DNA from: Stieleria magnilauensis
Lineage (GTDB): Bacteria; Planctomycetota; Planctomycetia; Pirellulales; Pirellulaceae
DNA: 64,000 nucleotides
NCBI GenBank assembly: GCA_007753675.1
Contig: CP036432.1
Span: 1,338,394-1,402,393 of the forward strand
Direction: 5' to 3'
The position numbers and the translations under genes are program-made. The notes beneath the pieces were generated by a model, which saw only the letters and a list, made by a program, of their open reading frames with translations, did no database searches and was not told where the DNA came from. This document shows positions 1 to 7,393 of this stretch, piece by piece. Position 1 is the stretch's first letter, and each line of letters opens with the position of its first letter.

Positions 1-391
1 GAGCGCCAATGCAATAATGGTTTGGTGTTTCACGATGTAGTACATCCATCTCAGAACGAAAATGCTCCCGTGGCGACAATGCTAGGTCGGCATTTCCGTT
101 CAAACTGATCCATAGGTTGTCATCGGCGTATTCGATTCAATCGCTTTCGGGGTGGCCGAGGGTGCCGTCAAAGTCAACGCGACGCGAACGATGCGGACCG
201 GTTAGGCAGAACATGACGATGGAAAGTCCGCCGGCGCCGGTGGGAAATCCGCCAGCGGTGCCCGCGTCTGCGGTCAAACCGACACGCGCCGAGCCACGAA
301 AACCGGCCGTTTCCGACCGGATTTGGCATCAAGACGCTCAGAAACACGCGCCGGATCCGGATTGGCATGTGATCTGCAAAAGGAAATTGGG
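1..391. other. Leader region upstream of hemP, no gene recognised
   Basis: Short open frames exist on both strands but none resembles a known protein and they overlap each other. The stretch should hold the promoter of the hemP-tonB pair. I searched for a Fur-type inverted repeat and saw no convincing one. The end of an upstream gene could lie before position 1. Confidence 0.4.
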
Positions 392-595
392 ATGCAGCAA
401 TCCCATGACGAACCCGACGACCGTATGGCCGACCCGCCGGCAGAGCACGGTCCCACCCCATCACCGAACGCGTCTCCGTTGATCATCGCCTCCCAAGATC
501 TGTTTCGTGGCCGCGCCGAGATCTGGATCGAGCATGGCGAGTTGATGTACCGCCTTCGACGAACTTCGGCGGGAAAGTTATACTTGTGCAAATGA
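392..595 (+). CDS. hemP: Hemin uptake protein HemP
   Basis: This 67-residue protein matches the small HemP family found beside heme and iron uptake genes. The family core is visible at the C-terminus: an 'LIIASQDLFRGRAEIWI' segment, then 'Y.LR.TSAGKLYL'. The ATG at 392 is preceded by AAAAGGAAATTGG, a good ribosome binding site; an upstream in-frame start at 323 adds residues foreign to the family. Its stop overlaps the start of the tonB-like gene as ATGA, so the two are almost certainly co-translated. In other bacteria HemP/HmuP assists expression of heme receptors and is iron-regulated; no receptor gene is in view here, so the role is inferred from the family. Confidence 0.85.
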   Translation: MQQSHDEPDDRMADPPAEHGPTPSPNASPLIIASQDLFRGRAEIWIEHGELMYRLRRTSAGKLYLCK

Positions 596-1341
596 GTTTT
601 CCCGTTCGCTCCACACTGATCTCCCTGTTCCTTCATGCGATCGGTGCTGCAGTGTTGTGCGTGGTTCCGATGGCGGCAACCGAGCGATTCAGGTCTGCGG
701 GACAACAACAGGTCGTCGCGATCGAATTGAGCGTTGCCAGCCCGACTGCCCTCGATTTTCCTGCACAGATTCTTCCACTGCCGACGATCCAACCGCTCGC
801 GGCCTGGGAACAGTCGCCTCCGGATCGATCAGAAGACACGGCGAAAGCTTCGCCAATTGTAACCAGCAGGACCAGTCGGCTTCCCCCTCCCCCGGACTTC
901 CCCGAGTTTCGTTCGCAAGCCGACGCGGCGTTTGAGCGTCAAGCCATCGAAGCGGCGACGTTGCCCACGATTGAAACGGTGGTACCGGCACGTCCGCCCC
1001 GCCGATTGGTTCGAGACGTCACGCCGCCGGCGATCGATGCGATTCCGATTCCCCAACCGGTCGGATTGTCACCCGAGACACCCGTCGATTTCTCGTCCAA
1101 TCCGCCGCCGCAGTACCCACTCGATGCGGCCCGCAACCGACTCGAAGGCACGGTGTTGTTGCGGTTGCAAGTGGACACCGATGGCAAAGTCACCGAAGTC
1201 GAGATCATCGAATCAAGCGGCCATGGTTCGCTCGATCAAGCGGCCGTCGAGGCGGTGAGACGATGGAAAGGCCAACCGGCCCGACGCTTCGGCCGCGCGA
1301 TCGCTTCGGAAGAGGTCTTGCCGGTGCGGTTCCGGTTGTGA
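592..1341 (+). CDS. tonB: TonB-family energy transducer
   Basis: This 249-residue protein has an N-terminal membrane segment (about residues 8-28), a long proline-rich periplasmic spacer, and a C-terminal TonB domain (about 165-249) with the typical 'PPPQYPLDAARNRLEGTV' and 'V..VEIIESSGHGSLDQAAV' blocks. TonB couples ExbB/ExbD proton motive force to outer-membrane receptors. ExbB and ExbD are not in the window. The start at 592 overlaps the hemP stop by four bases (ATGA); a GTG at 586 is possible but less attractive. Pairing with hemP points to heme or siderophore transport. Confidence 0.88.
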   Translation: MSFPVRSTLISLFLHAIGAAVLCVVPMAATERFRSAGQQQVVAIELSVASPTALDFPAQILPLPTIQPLAAWEQSPPDRSEDTAKASPIVTSRTSRLPPPPDFPEFRSQADAAFERQAIEAATLPTIETVVPARPPRRLVRDVTPPAIDAIPIPQPVGLSPETPVDFSSNPPPQYPLDAARNRLEGTVLLRLQVDTDGKVTEVEIIESSGHGSLDQAAVEAVRRWKGQPARRFGRAIASEEVLPVRFRL

Positions 1342-1571
1342 GCATCCGGCATCGGTATCGACGTCACGCGATGTCGTCGGTTTTATGCTGCCCGTGCTTT
1401 GGCTCAAATCAATGTTTGTGAGTTCTGCTAGCCCTTGAACTAGCTGTGACAAAGTACTAGGGACCGAGTCACGGACCGGGTGGCCGAACTTCGAGACCTG
1501 CGTAAATGGGGGCTTGAAAACCGAGTTGGTTTTGCTGTGCGGCGGCTGCCGAAACTTCACTTGCGTCGAGA

Positions 1572-2210
1572 TCAAAGCTCGCCACTGCGAACCATTTCAG
1601 CGCCGGCGTCTCGCATTTCTGCAAGGGCGCGTTCGCTGTCACCGGGTTGCATTTCGACGCCGCGACAGCCATCAACGACTAAAGTCACGCGAAAGCCTTC
1701 GCTGATCGCATCCAACACCGTGGCTCGAACGCAGTAATCGGTAGCCAATCCCATTGCGATCACGTGCTCAATGCCGTGACGACGCAAGTCGTCCGCCAGG
1801 CCAGTCGAATGCTGGTGTCCGTTGTCATAGAACGCGCTGTAACTATCAATCAGCCGTTGCGTTCCCTTGCGAACCACGTGATCAATCCGATCCTGATCCA
1901 ACGCTGAGACAAACTCCGCACCGTGTGTGTGTTCGATACAGTGATCCGGCCAAGCAACTTGCGGAATTCCCTCCAGCAAGAACTGATCTCCGATGGCCAG
2001 TCCGGCATGTTGGCTGGCGAAACTCTGGTGATCGGCGGGGTGCCAGTCCTGCGTCGCAACCACCCAAGAAAATTTGGGGATCAACGTGTTGGCCACTTCG
2101 ATCACCTCCAATCCGCCCGGTACCTCCAGTGCTCCGCCTTGGACAAAATCATTCTGCAGATCAACCAGCAACAATGCCCTGTGATCTCTTGTGGTGGTGT
2201 TAGATTTCAA
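1572..2210 (-). CDS. pncA: Nicotinamidase
   Basis: An isochorismatase-fold nicotinamidase of 212 residues that would hydrolyse nicotinamide to nicotinate. The catalytic triad is visible as Asp17 (VDLQNDF), Lys115 (VRKGT) and Cys160 (ATDYCVRAT); the metal site is Asp55, His57 and His61 (DWHPADH). The start is TTG, supported by AGGGAG six bases upstream, and it lies inside the end of nrtR with 11 bases of overlap. It is the third gene of the pncB-nrtR-pncA unit, so product nicotinate can be passed to PncB. The start codon choice is the only doubtful point. Confidence 0.93.
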   Translation of the reverse strand: MKSNTTTRDHRALLLVDLQNDFVQGGALEVPGGLEVIEVANTLIPKFSWVVATQDWHPADHQSFASQHAGLAIGDQFLLEGIPQVAWPDHCIEHTHGAEFVSALDQDRIDHVVRKGTQRLIDSYSAFYDNGHQHSTGLADDLRRHGIEHVIAMGLATDYCVRATVLDAISEGFRVTLVVDGCRGVEMQPGDSERALAEMRDAGAEMVRSGEL

Positions 2211-2889
2211 AGTTCACTCCCTGTTTGACCATCTCGCGATAACGTTTCTGATTGAATCGGTACAACCGTGCGGCTCGATGCGCCACATCGGTCTCCACCT
2301 CATCAAGCTCTTCAAGCACATCCATGCCCAGGATCTTTTTCCGGAAGTTTCGTTTGTCGAGTGAGCGGTCCAAAATGATCTCATAAAGTCGCTGCAACTG
2401 CCTCAACGTAAACTTTCTCGGCAGCAGTTCAAAACCGATCGGTTCGTATCGCACCTTGTTTTGAAGCCGTTGGTAGGCGGCGTTCAAAATGCGGTCGTGG
2501 TCGAACGCGAGCCGTGGAACATCGTGCACGCCAAACCATGCCGCATCGCGGGCGTCCGTCGCCGCGACGACACGGTGATCCGAAAGCCTGACCAGTGCAT
2601 AGTACGCAACTGTGACCACGCGTTCGCGCGGATCGCGATCCACATCACCGTACGTGTAAAGCTGTTCCAGAAAGACTTTTTCGAGCCCCGTTTCTTCTCT
2701 TAGCTCTCGTTTGGCGGAATCGTCCAGCGATTCGTCGACATGGACGAAACCACCCGGCAGTGCCCATTTTCCTCGATAGGGTTCCAATTCACGTCGAATC
2801 AGCAAGACCTTTAAGTCGGGTTCATCGAGTCCAAAGACGACGCAGTCCACGGTCAACGCGGGCCTCGGGAACTCGTACGTCGACGTCAT
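2200..2889 (-). CDS. nrtR: NrtR-type Nudix regulator of NAD metabolism
   Basis: A 229-residue protein with an N-terminal Nudix domain and a C-terminal winged-helix region (about 150-229). The Nudix box is intact: GG at about residues 46-47, then [17 protein letters not shown]. NrtR proteins bind ADP-ribose through the Nudix fold and repress NAD genes. The start overlaps the stop of pncB as ATGA, and the 3' end overlaps pncA. An inverted repeat over the promoter of pncB (4375-4403) is the obvious operator. Because the Nudix residues are intact it could also be an active ADP-ribose pyrophosphatase. Confidence 0.85.
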   Translation of the reverse strand: MTSTYEFPRPALTVDCVVFGLDEPDLKVLLIRRELEPYRGKWALPGGFVHVDESLDDSAKRELREETGLEKVFLEQLYTYGDVDRDPRERVVTVAYYALVRLSDHRVVAATDARDAAWFGVHDVPRLAFDHDRILNAAYQRLQNKVRYEPIGFELLPRKFTLRQLQRLYEIILDRSLDKRNFRKKILGMDVLEELDEVETDVAHRAARLYRFNQKRYREMVKQGVNFEI

Positions 2890-4364
2890 GCCTCATCCCC
2901 CGCCTTGCTGCGTTGCCTGGATTCGAGCACCATTTCAGCCTTCAAGTCATGCAGGGCTTCTTCAAGTCCGACACGATAGCGGTGGGGATGATCAAGCCGC
3001 AGAATCGTGCGATCGAATTGCTGTAACTGTGCGAGCGCACGGTTGCGAATCTCGTCCAGTGGGATCGATCGGCCGACAAAGTCGCCTCGCCGGATCATCG
3101 GCTTGAGCAAGTCTTCGAACGCAACCGTCGCGTCAAACTGACTTCGATGGGTGGGATCCTGGAAATCGACCGCGACGCATGTTTCCGGCAACGGATGAAG
3201 TTCGTTGTAAATCATGTCGGCGATTGCCATTCCATCGCCGCCCACGTAGCGACGCACTTGTTGGATCCCTGGCGTCGATGTCTTGATCAATTGCTCAGAG
3301 ACTTTAATGCGCGGCTGCCATTGCTCGGATTCGTCTTTGATCGCGCCGAGTTTGTAGACGCCGCCCAGGGCGGGTTGCTCGTAAGCGGTGACCAACTTGG
3401 TACCGACGCCCCAGACCGTGATCGCAGCGCCTTGAAACTTTAGGCTTTGAATCAACCGTTCGTCCAAGTCATTGCTGGCGACAATCACTGCATCCGGGAA
3501 TCCGGCCGCATTGAGAATCTTTCGAGCCTCGATGCTCAACCATGCCAAGTCCCCGGAATCCAGGCGGATCCCGACCATCCGATGGCCCGCATCGCGAAGC
3601 CGCTGCCCTACTTCGACCGCATGGCGAACACCCTGTAGCGTGTCGTACGTGTCCACCAGAAACACGCAGTTGTTCGGCATCGCGTCGGCGTAGGCGGCAA
3701 AGGATTCCGGTTCGCTGTCGAATGACATCACCCAGCTGTGCGCGTGGGTCCCCTTGACTGGAATCCCGAACCGCTTGCCGGCCAACACATTCGATGTTGC
3801 GGCGCAACCGCCGATGTATGCCGCGCGACTGGCCGCCAGACCACCATCGATTCCCTGGGCCCGCCGCAACCCGAATTCCAGCACGGCGTCGCCCTGGGCC
3901 GCCATCACCACGCGAGATGCTTTGGTTGCGATCAACGACTGGAAATTGATCATGTTCAACATCGCCGTCTCGATCAACTGACATTGCAAGATCGGCCCGC
4001 AAACCCTCAGCAGCGGTTCGTGCGGAAAAACAACCGTGCCTTCCGGGATCGCATCCAGATCCAACGTCAGTTCGAGTTCGGCGAGGTACTGTAAGAAGTC
4101 CGCGTCGAAAAGGGGCCGACCGTCATTGCCGAGTATCGTTGCCAGGTACGCGATGTCTTCGGTTTCAAATCGAAACGAGCGCAAAAACTCCAGCACCGGT
4201 TCCAGACCGGCGGCAATCGCATACCCGCCCTGAAACGGGCTTTTGCGGAAGAACAGATGAAACGCGGCGGACTGCTCCGCTTTACCGCATTTCCAATAGC
4301 CATAGGCCATCGTCAGTTCGTACAAGTCGGTCAGCAACGCCAGCGAATTCGATGATGCGTTCAT
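2886..4364 (-). CDS. pncB: Nicotinate phosphoribosyltransferase
   Basis: A 492-residue NAPRTase that would make nicotinate mononucleotide from nicotinate and PRPP. Family landmarks include N-terminal '[17 protein letters not shown]', 'EFGLRRAQG', the central 'GTHAHSWVM' segment carrying the phospho-accepting histidine, and '[10 protein letters not shown]'. It is first in the operon; AAAGGA precedes the ATG at 4364. Its stop is shared with the nrtR start. Length fits the long PncB form that resembles vertebrate NAPRT. Identification is firm. Confidence 0.94.
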   Translation of the reverse strand: MNASSNSLALLTDLYELTMAYGYWKCGKAEQSAAFHLFFRKSPFQGGYAIAAGLEPVLEFLRSFRFETEDIAYLATILGNDGRPLFDADFLQYLAELELTLDLDAIPEGTVVFPHEPLLRVCGPILQCQLIETAMLNMINFQSLIATKASRVVMAAQGDAVLEFGLRRAQGIDGGLAASRAAYIGGCAATSNVLAGKRFGIPVKGTHAHSWVMSFDSEPESFAAYADAMPNNCVFLVDTYDTLQGVRHAVEVGQRLRDAGHRMVGIRLDSGDLAWLSIEARKILNAAGFPDAVIVASNDLDERLIQSLKFQGAAITVWGVGTKLVTAYEQPALGGVYKLGAIKDESEQWQPRIKVSEQLIKTSTPGIQQVRRYVGGDGMAIADMIYNELHPLPETCVAVDFQDPTHRSQFDATVAFEDLLKPMIRRGDFVGRSIPLDEIRNRALAQLQQFDRTILRLDHPHRYRVGLEEALHDLKAEMVLESRQRSKAGDEA

Positions 4365-4374
4365 TTTCCTTTGT

Positions 4375-4403
4375 CCTCTTAGTGTTAAGTATACACTAAG
4401 AGG
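4375..4403. promoter_or_regulatory. Candidate NrtR operator over the pncB promoter
   Basis: A perfect inverted repeat has arms CCTCTTAGTGT and ACACTAAGAGG (11 bp each) separated by 7 bp, 11-39 bases upstream of the pncB start. On the minus strand it contains TATACT, a good -10 hexamer, with GTGACT 17 bases before it. Position and symmetry fit an operator through which NrtR represses its own operon. That NrtR binds here is inference. Confidence 0.7.
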
Positions 4404-4412
4404 GCAAGGAAG

Positions 4413-4545
4413 TCACGCCTTTTTGACGAATTCGGATTTCAGTGACATCGCACCGATCCCATCGACCTTGCAATCGATGTCGTGATCGCCGTCGACGATC
4501 CGGATGTTCTTGACTTTGGTGCCACCCTTGACGACGCCGCCCCTC
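4413..4545 (-). pseudogene. 3' remnant of phnA/yjdM
   Basis: The minus strand reads '[19 protein letters not shown]', then '[19 protein letters not shown]' and a stop, which is the C-terminal part of the PhnA/YjdM family (about 40 of about 110 residues). Upstream of about 4545 the similarity stops and the sequence changes frame into unrelated residues ('[11 protein letters not shown]'). No start codon or zinc-ribbon N-terminal half is present. It appears to be a decayed fragment left beside the NAD operon. Confidence 0.65.
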
Positions 4546-4676
4546 GCTCACGCGGCGTGCCTTGCGTCATTGCGTAGACTTCGGAACATCGATTCAATCG
4601 ACAGGGCGTTACGGCACCGGTGAAGGGGATGAAAACGAACGGAGACTCGTTTAAGGAATCAATCACGTCGAAGTGA

Positions 4677-5483
4677 CTAGCGTGAATCTTTTCTCGAGAG
4701 CATCTTTGCGAGTTCCAGTAAGTCGCTGACAACGTAGTCGGGCTTGGGTACGTTCGGATACAGCGTCTTTCCGGGGCGTTTGACGAACGCGGTCTGCAAG
4801 CCAACGTTTTGGGCTCCCGCCAAATCCCACGCGTGTGCGGCAACCATCAGGACTTCTTCCGGCTTGACACCTAGATCGTCCAGGACCATCTGGTAGGTGG
4901 CTGGGTGCGGCTTGAACTTTTTGACGCTGTCGACGCTATAGCGCTTCTCAAAGAACTCTGTCAGTCCGGCGTTTTTGAATTGGGTTTCAACCCCGATGGA
5001 CGATGAATTGGTCAAACTGACAATTTGAAAACCCTTGGCCTTGAGTGCCTTCAGTCCTTCCACGACGTCCGGGTGAGGCGGCAGAGAACGCAGCGGTGTG
5101 ACGATGGATTGCTTCGCTTCGTCGACATCCAGCGTGATGCCTTGTGTTTCTGCAACCATCATCAACGCCGCCGTTCCGATTTCACCGAAGCTGTGGTATT
5201 GGTCGCTGAGCGTTTCCACCAGCGAGTAGTGAAGCATCGTGGAGAACCAAAGCGGCAACAGGTCTTCGCGTCCGCCGAGTGCTTGTCCGACCGACGTCTT
5301 CAGCGGATCAAGACTGAGCAGCGTTTCATTGACGTCGAAGATGATGACTTTTGGTGCCGGCATAGCGTGCTTTGACGGTTCAGCGTGTTGGGCCGTTGGT
5401 TTGCCCTCGTGTGCACTGGCCGCAGCGGTAAACAGTGCCGCCAAGAACGAGGTGAGTGCAAGGGCAGTGGTGATGCGATTCAT
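4677..5483 (-). CDS. Exported haloacid dehalogenase-like hydrolase (type II)
   Basis: A 268-residue HAD-superfamily protein closest to type II L-2-haloacid dehalogenases. The nucleophile is Asp50 in 'IIFDVNETLL'; 'VSLTNSSS' carries motif II, and 'FKPHPATY' plus 'AAHAWDLAGA' supply motif III and IV features. Unusually it starts with a signal peptide (residues 1-24, ending ASA-HE), so it would act outside the cytoplasm. The ATG at 5483 has AGGAAAG upstream; longer in-frame starts would bury the signal. It sits 55 bp behind an AhpD-like gene on the same strand. The substrate is unknown. Confidence 0.82.
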   Translation of the reverse strand: MNRITTALALTSFLAALFTAAASAHEGKPTAQHAEPSKHAMPAPKVIIFDVNETLLSLDPLKTSVGQALGGREDLLPLWFSTMLHYSLVETLSDQYHSFGEIGTAALMMVAETQGITLDVDEAKQSIVTPLRSLPPHPDVVEGLKALKAKGFQIVSLTNSSSIGVETQFKNAGLTEFFEKRYSVDSVKKFKPHPATYQMVLDDLGVKPEEVLMVAAHAWDLAGAQNVGLQTAFVKRPGKTLYPNVPKPDYVVSDLLELAKMLSRKDSR

Positions 5484-5538
5484 CGCGTCTTTCCTGTTGG
5501 GGCAAAACTTTTCAAAGGCCATCGACTTCGACGACGGG

Positions 5539-6105
5539 TCAACTCGCCGGTTGAGCTTCCGCGCTCCACTCGTTTTTTGCGAAAGGCTTGTCCAGTGGCG
5601 TCTCGGCCACGTGGTTGGTGTAGTTGGACAGCACCTTGAACGCTGTTCCGACAATCACGTCAAAGACCGTTTGTTTGGTGTATCCAGCCGCCAACAACGC
5701 GTCGATCTCGCTGTCGTCGACCCAGCCACGCTTGACGTTGACCGTCTCGGCAAAGACGCGTAGGGCTTCCAGTTTCGGATCGGCAATCGGAGTGCCATCT
5801 CGAAGCGACTGGATCACATCGTCGGGCACGTTCAACCCTTGCATGATCGTCGTGTGCGCGGCCATGCAATAGATGCAACCGTTCAGCCGATTGTTGGTCA
5901 TTGCAATGATCTGTCGCTCGGTGTGGGACAGGTTGGTCTTGGTGTCGAAAATTTCCGCGACCGATCGGTAGGCCTCCAGAAGCGCCGGAGATTCCGCCAT
6001 GACGGCGTGCAGATTGGGCACAAATCCGTATGTCTTTTTACTCTTTTCCAGAAGTGGCTTGCTTTCGCCGGCGGTTTCGATCGTGTGAATCGTGAAGTCT
6101 GCCAT
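5539..6105 (-). CDS. AhpD-like carboxymuconolactone decarboxylase family protein
   Basis: A 188-residue all-helical protein with the AhpD redox motif Cys77-x-x-Cys80 followed by His84 (CIYCMAAH), and 'HTERQIIAMTNNRLNG' before it. Members reduce peroxides or peroxiredoxin partners through the CxxC pair. The ATG at 6105 has AGGA at proper spacing; the in-frame start at 6132 has none. It probably forms an operon with the downstream dehalogenase-like gene. No matching AhpC lies adjacent. Confidence 0.82.
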   Translation of the reverse strand: MADFTIHTIETAGESKPLLEKSKKTYGFVPNLHAVMAESPALLEAYRSVAEIFDTKTNLSHTERQIIAMTNNRLNGCIYCMAAHTTIMQGLNVPDDVIQSLRDGTPIADPKLEALRVFAETVNVKRGWVDDSEIDALLAAGYTKQTVFDVIVGTAFKVLSNYTNHVAETPLDKPFAKNEWSAEAQPAS

Positions 6106-6377
6106 CGTGATTCCTCGTTTTGAGTTGACCATTCGTACCGTTTTGGAAGTCGTGATGTGTTGTGAATGGTTTCTCGGCTTTTCCGTCCGCCACCGCGATC
6201 ACGACAATGGCAATCAACCGCTTCGCTTGGCGAACAATCCGCGGCAGAGACGGTCTGCGTACTCACCTCTTATGCCTTATCACAGGAGCATGCTTTCCGT
6301 GACTGCGATCATTCCGATCGCATCTCGACTGGTTCTGCGTCCCACTGGGGTGCAGTTTCAACGTGAGAGGCAACCAA

Positions 6378-6938
6378 TCACAGTGGACGTTGGGGCCGAC
6401 CGTTGGCACGGTTTCCAGGATCATCGCCGGCGCGGTCGGGCCCGCGCGGCGGTCCGGAGTTCTTTAGTTGCTCTTCTTGTTCGTCATTCAGGATTGCGGC
6501 GAGACGCTTGTCGACGTCGGCTTGCAACGCGGTCAGTTGTCGCGTTTGTTTGTCGTTCAGGTTCAGCGAGTGCGCGATCGGTTCGGGTAAAACTTGGCCG
6601 GGTTGTGGCGGCGGGCCTTGAGGGCCACCGTCTTGCGGTAGTGGGTTGAGGGCTTGCTGGTTTTCGCGACCAAAGTTGCCGCCCTGTGGAGGCGGCCCCC
6701 CGCGTCCGAACTGATTGTTGCGACTTTGGCTTTGCAACACCGCCGTCAGTTCCGCTCTCGTCACGCATCCGTCTCGGTTGGCGTCCGCTTGGGTGAACAG
6801 CTGGATGATCATTTCCGTTGGGGGGCCGCCGCCTCCACGCATGCCGCCAGGACCGCCGCGTCCAGGTGGTTGAGCGAACAGGATGCTTGGACTTGACGCG
6901 ATGCCGACGAGGACGGCGACTTGGAAGAGACGATTCAT
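6378..6938 (-). CDS. Exported EF-hand protein, Gly/Pro-rich
   Basis: This 186-residue protein has a signal peptide (1-22, ending LFA-QP), a Gly/Pro/Arg-rich linker and one clear EF-hand loop (Asp52, Asn54, Asp56, Glu63 in 'DANRDGCVTRAEL'). A second Pro-rich stretch follows, then a helical segment 'LNLNDKQTRQLTALQADVDK' with charged heptads. This layout is common among small planctomycete calcium-binding proteins. Function is unknown; calcium binding in the envelope is inferred. The ATG at 6938 was chosen because the signal peptide begins there. Confidence 0.7.
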   Translation of the reverse strand: MNRLFQVAVLVGIASSPSILFAQPPGRGGPGGMRGGGGPPTEMIIQLFTQADANRDGCVTRAELTAVLQSQSRNNQFGRGGPPPQGGNFGRENQQALNPLPQDGGPQGPPPQPGQVLPEPIAHSLNLNDKQTRQLTALQADVDKRLAAILNDEQEEQLKNSGPPRGPDRAGDDPGNRANGRPQRPL

Positions 6939-7393
6939 GGTTGAATTCCACAGAGAGTGTGAGTGACGAGTCAAGGATTAGCGGATGGCGTTTGCCAGAC
7001 AACCGTGCCGAACGGTAATGCGCCATTGGTCGACGCCGAGGGCCACGCTTTGCAAAGATTTTTGCGAATCAACAAAACGCTGCAGAAACTCGCGGTGGAA
7101 GCCCCGCACCTCGAACGGCTCGTCGAGCTTCGTTATTTCACGGGGCTGACGATCGGGGGAAACCGCCGAAGTCCTCGGCGTTTCTCCACGAACCACGAAA
7201 TGAAATGGGGCCGATGCCAGAGCTTGCCTGCAGCGGGAAATGTGCGGATAGGGAGCATCAGCGATCCAAACTGTGACATTTGTGACGAAGAAACGCACTT
7301 AAGAAGTGAGCCACCAGCGATCGCGAGTCGGCGTGAAGCGGTGGCGATGATCTTCTCTCACTTCGTCTGAATGAAAAACGCACAGGTGGTCCC
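6939..7393. other. Intergenic region between divergent genes, no gene recognised
   Basis: About 450 bases separate the EF-hand gene (minus) from the haloperoxidase gene (plus). The open frames on both strands show no recognisable domains. AGGTGG just before 7394 is the ribosome binding site of the downstream gene. I saw no repeat or clear hairpin. Confidence 0.4.

Noticed and set aside
1-391. Fur box upstream of hemP
   Set aside because: No sequence close to the 19-bp Fur consensus could be found by eye.
4439-4843. 134-codon minus-strand frame
   Set aside because: It crosses the phnA remnant in another frame and the 3' end of the dehalogenase gene.
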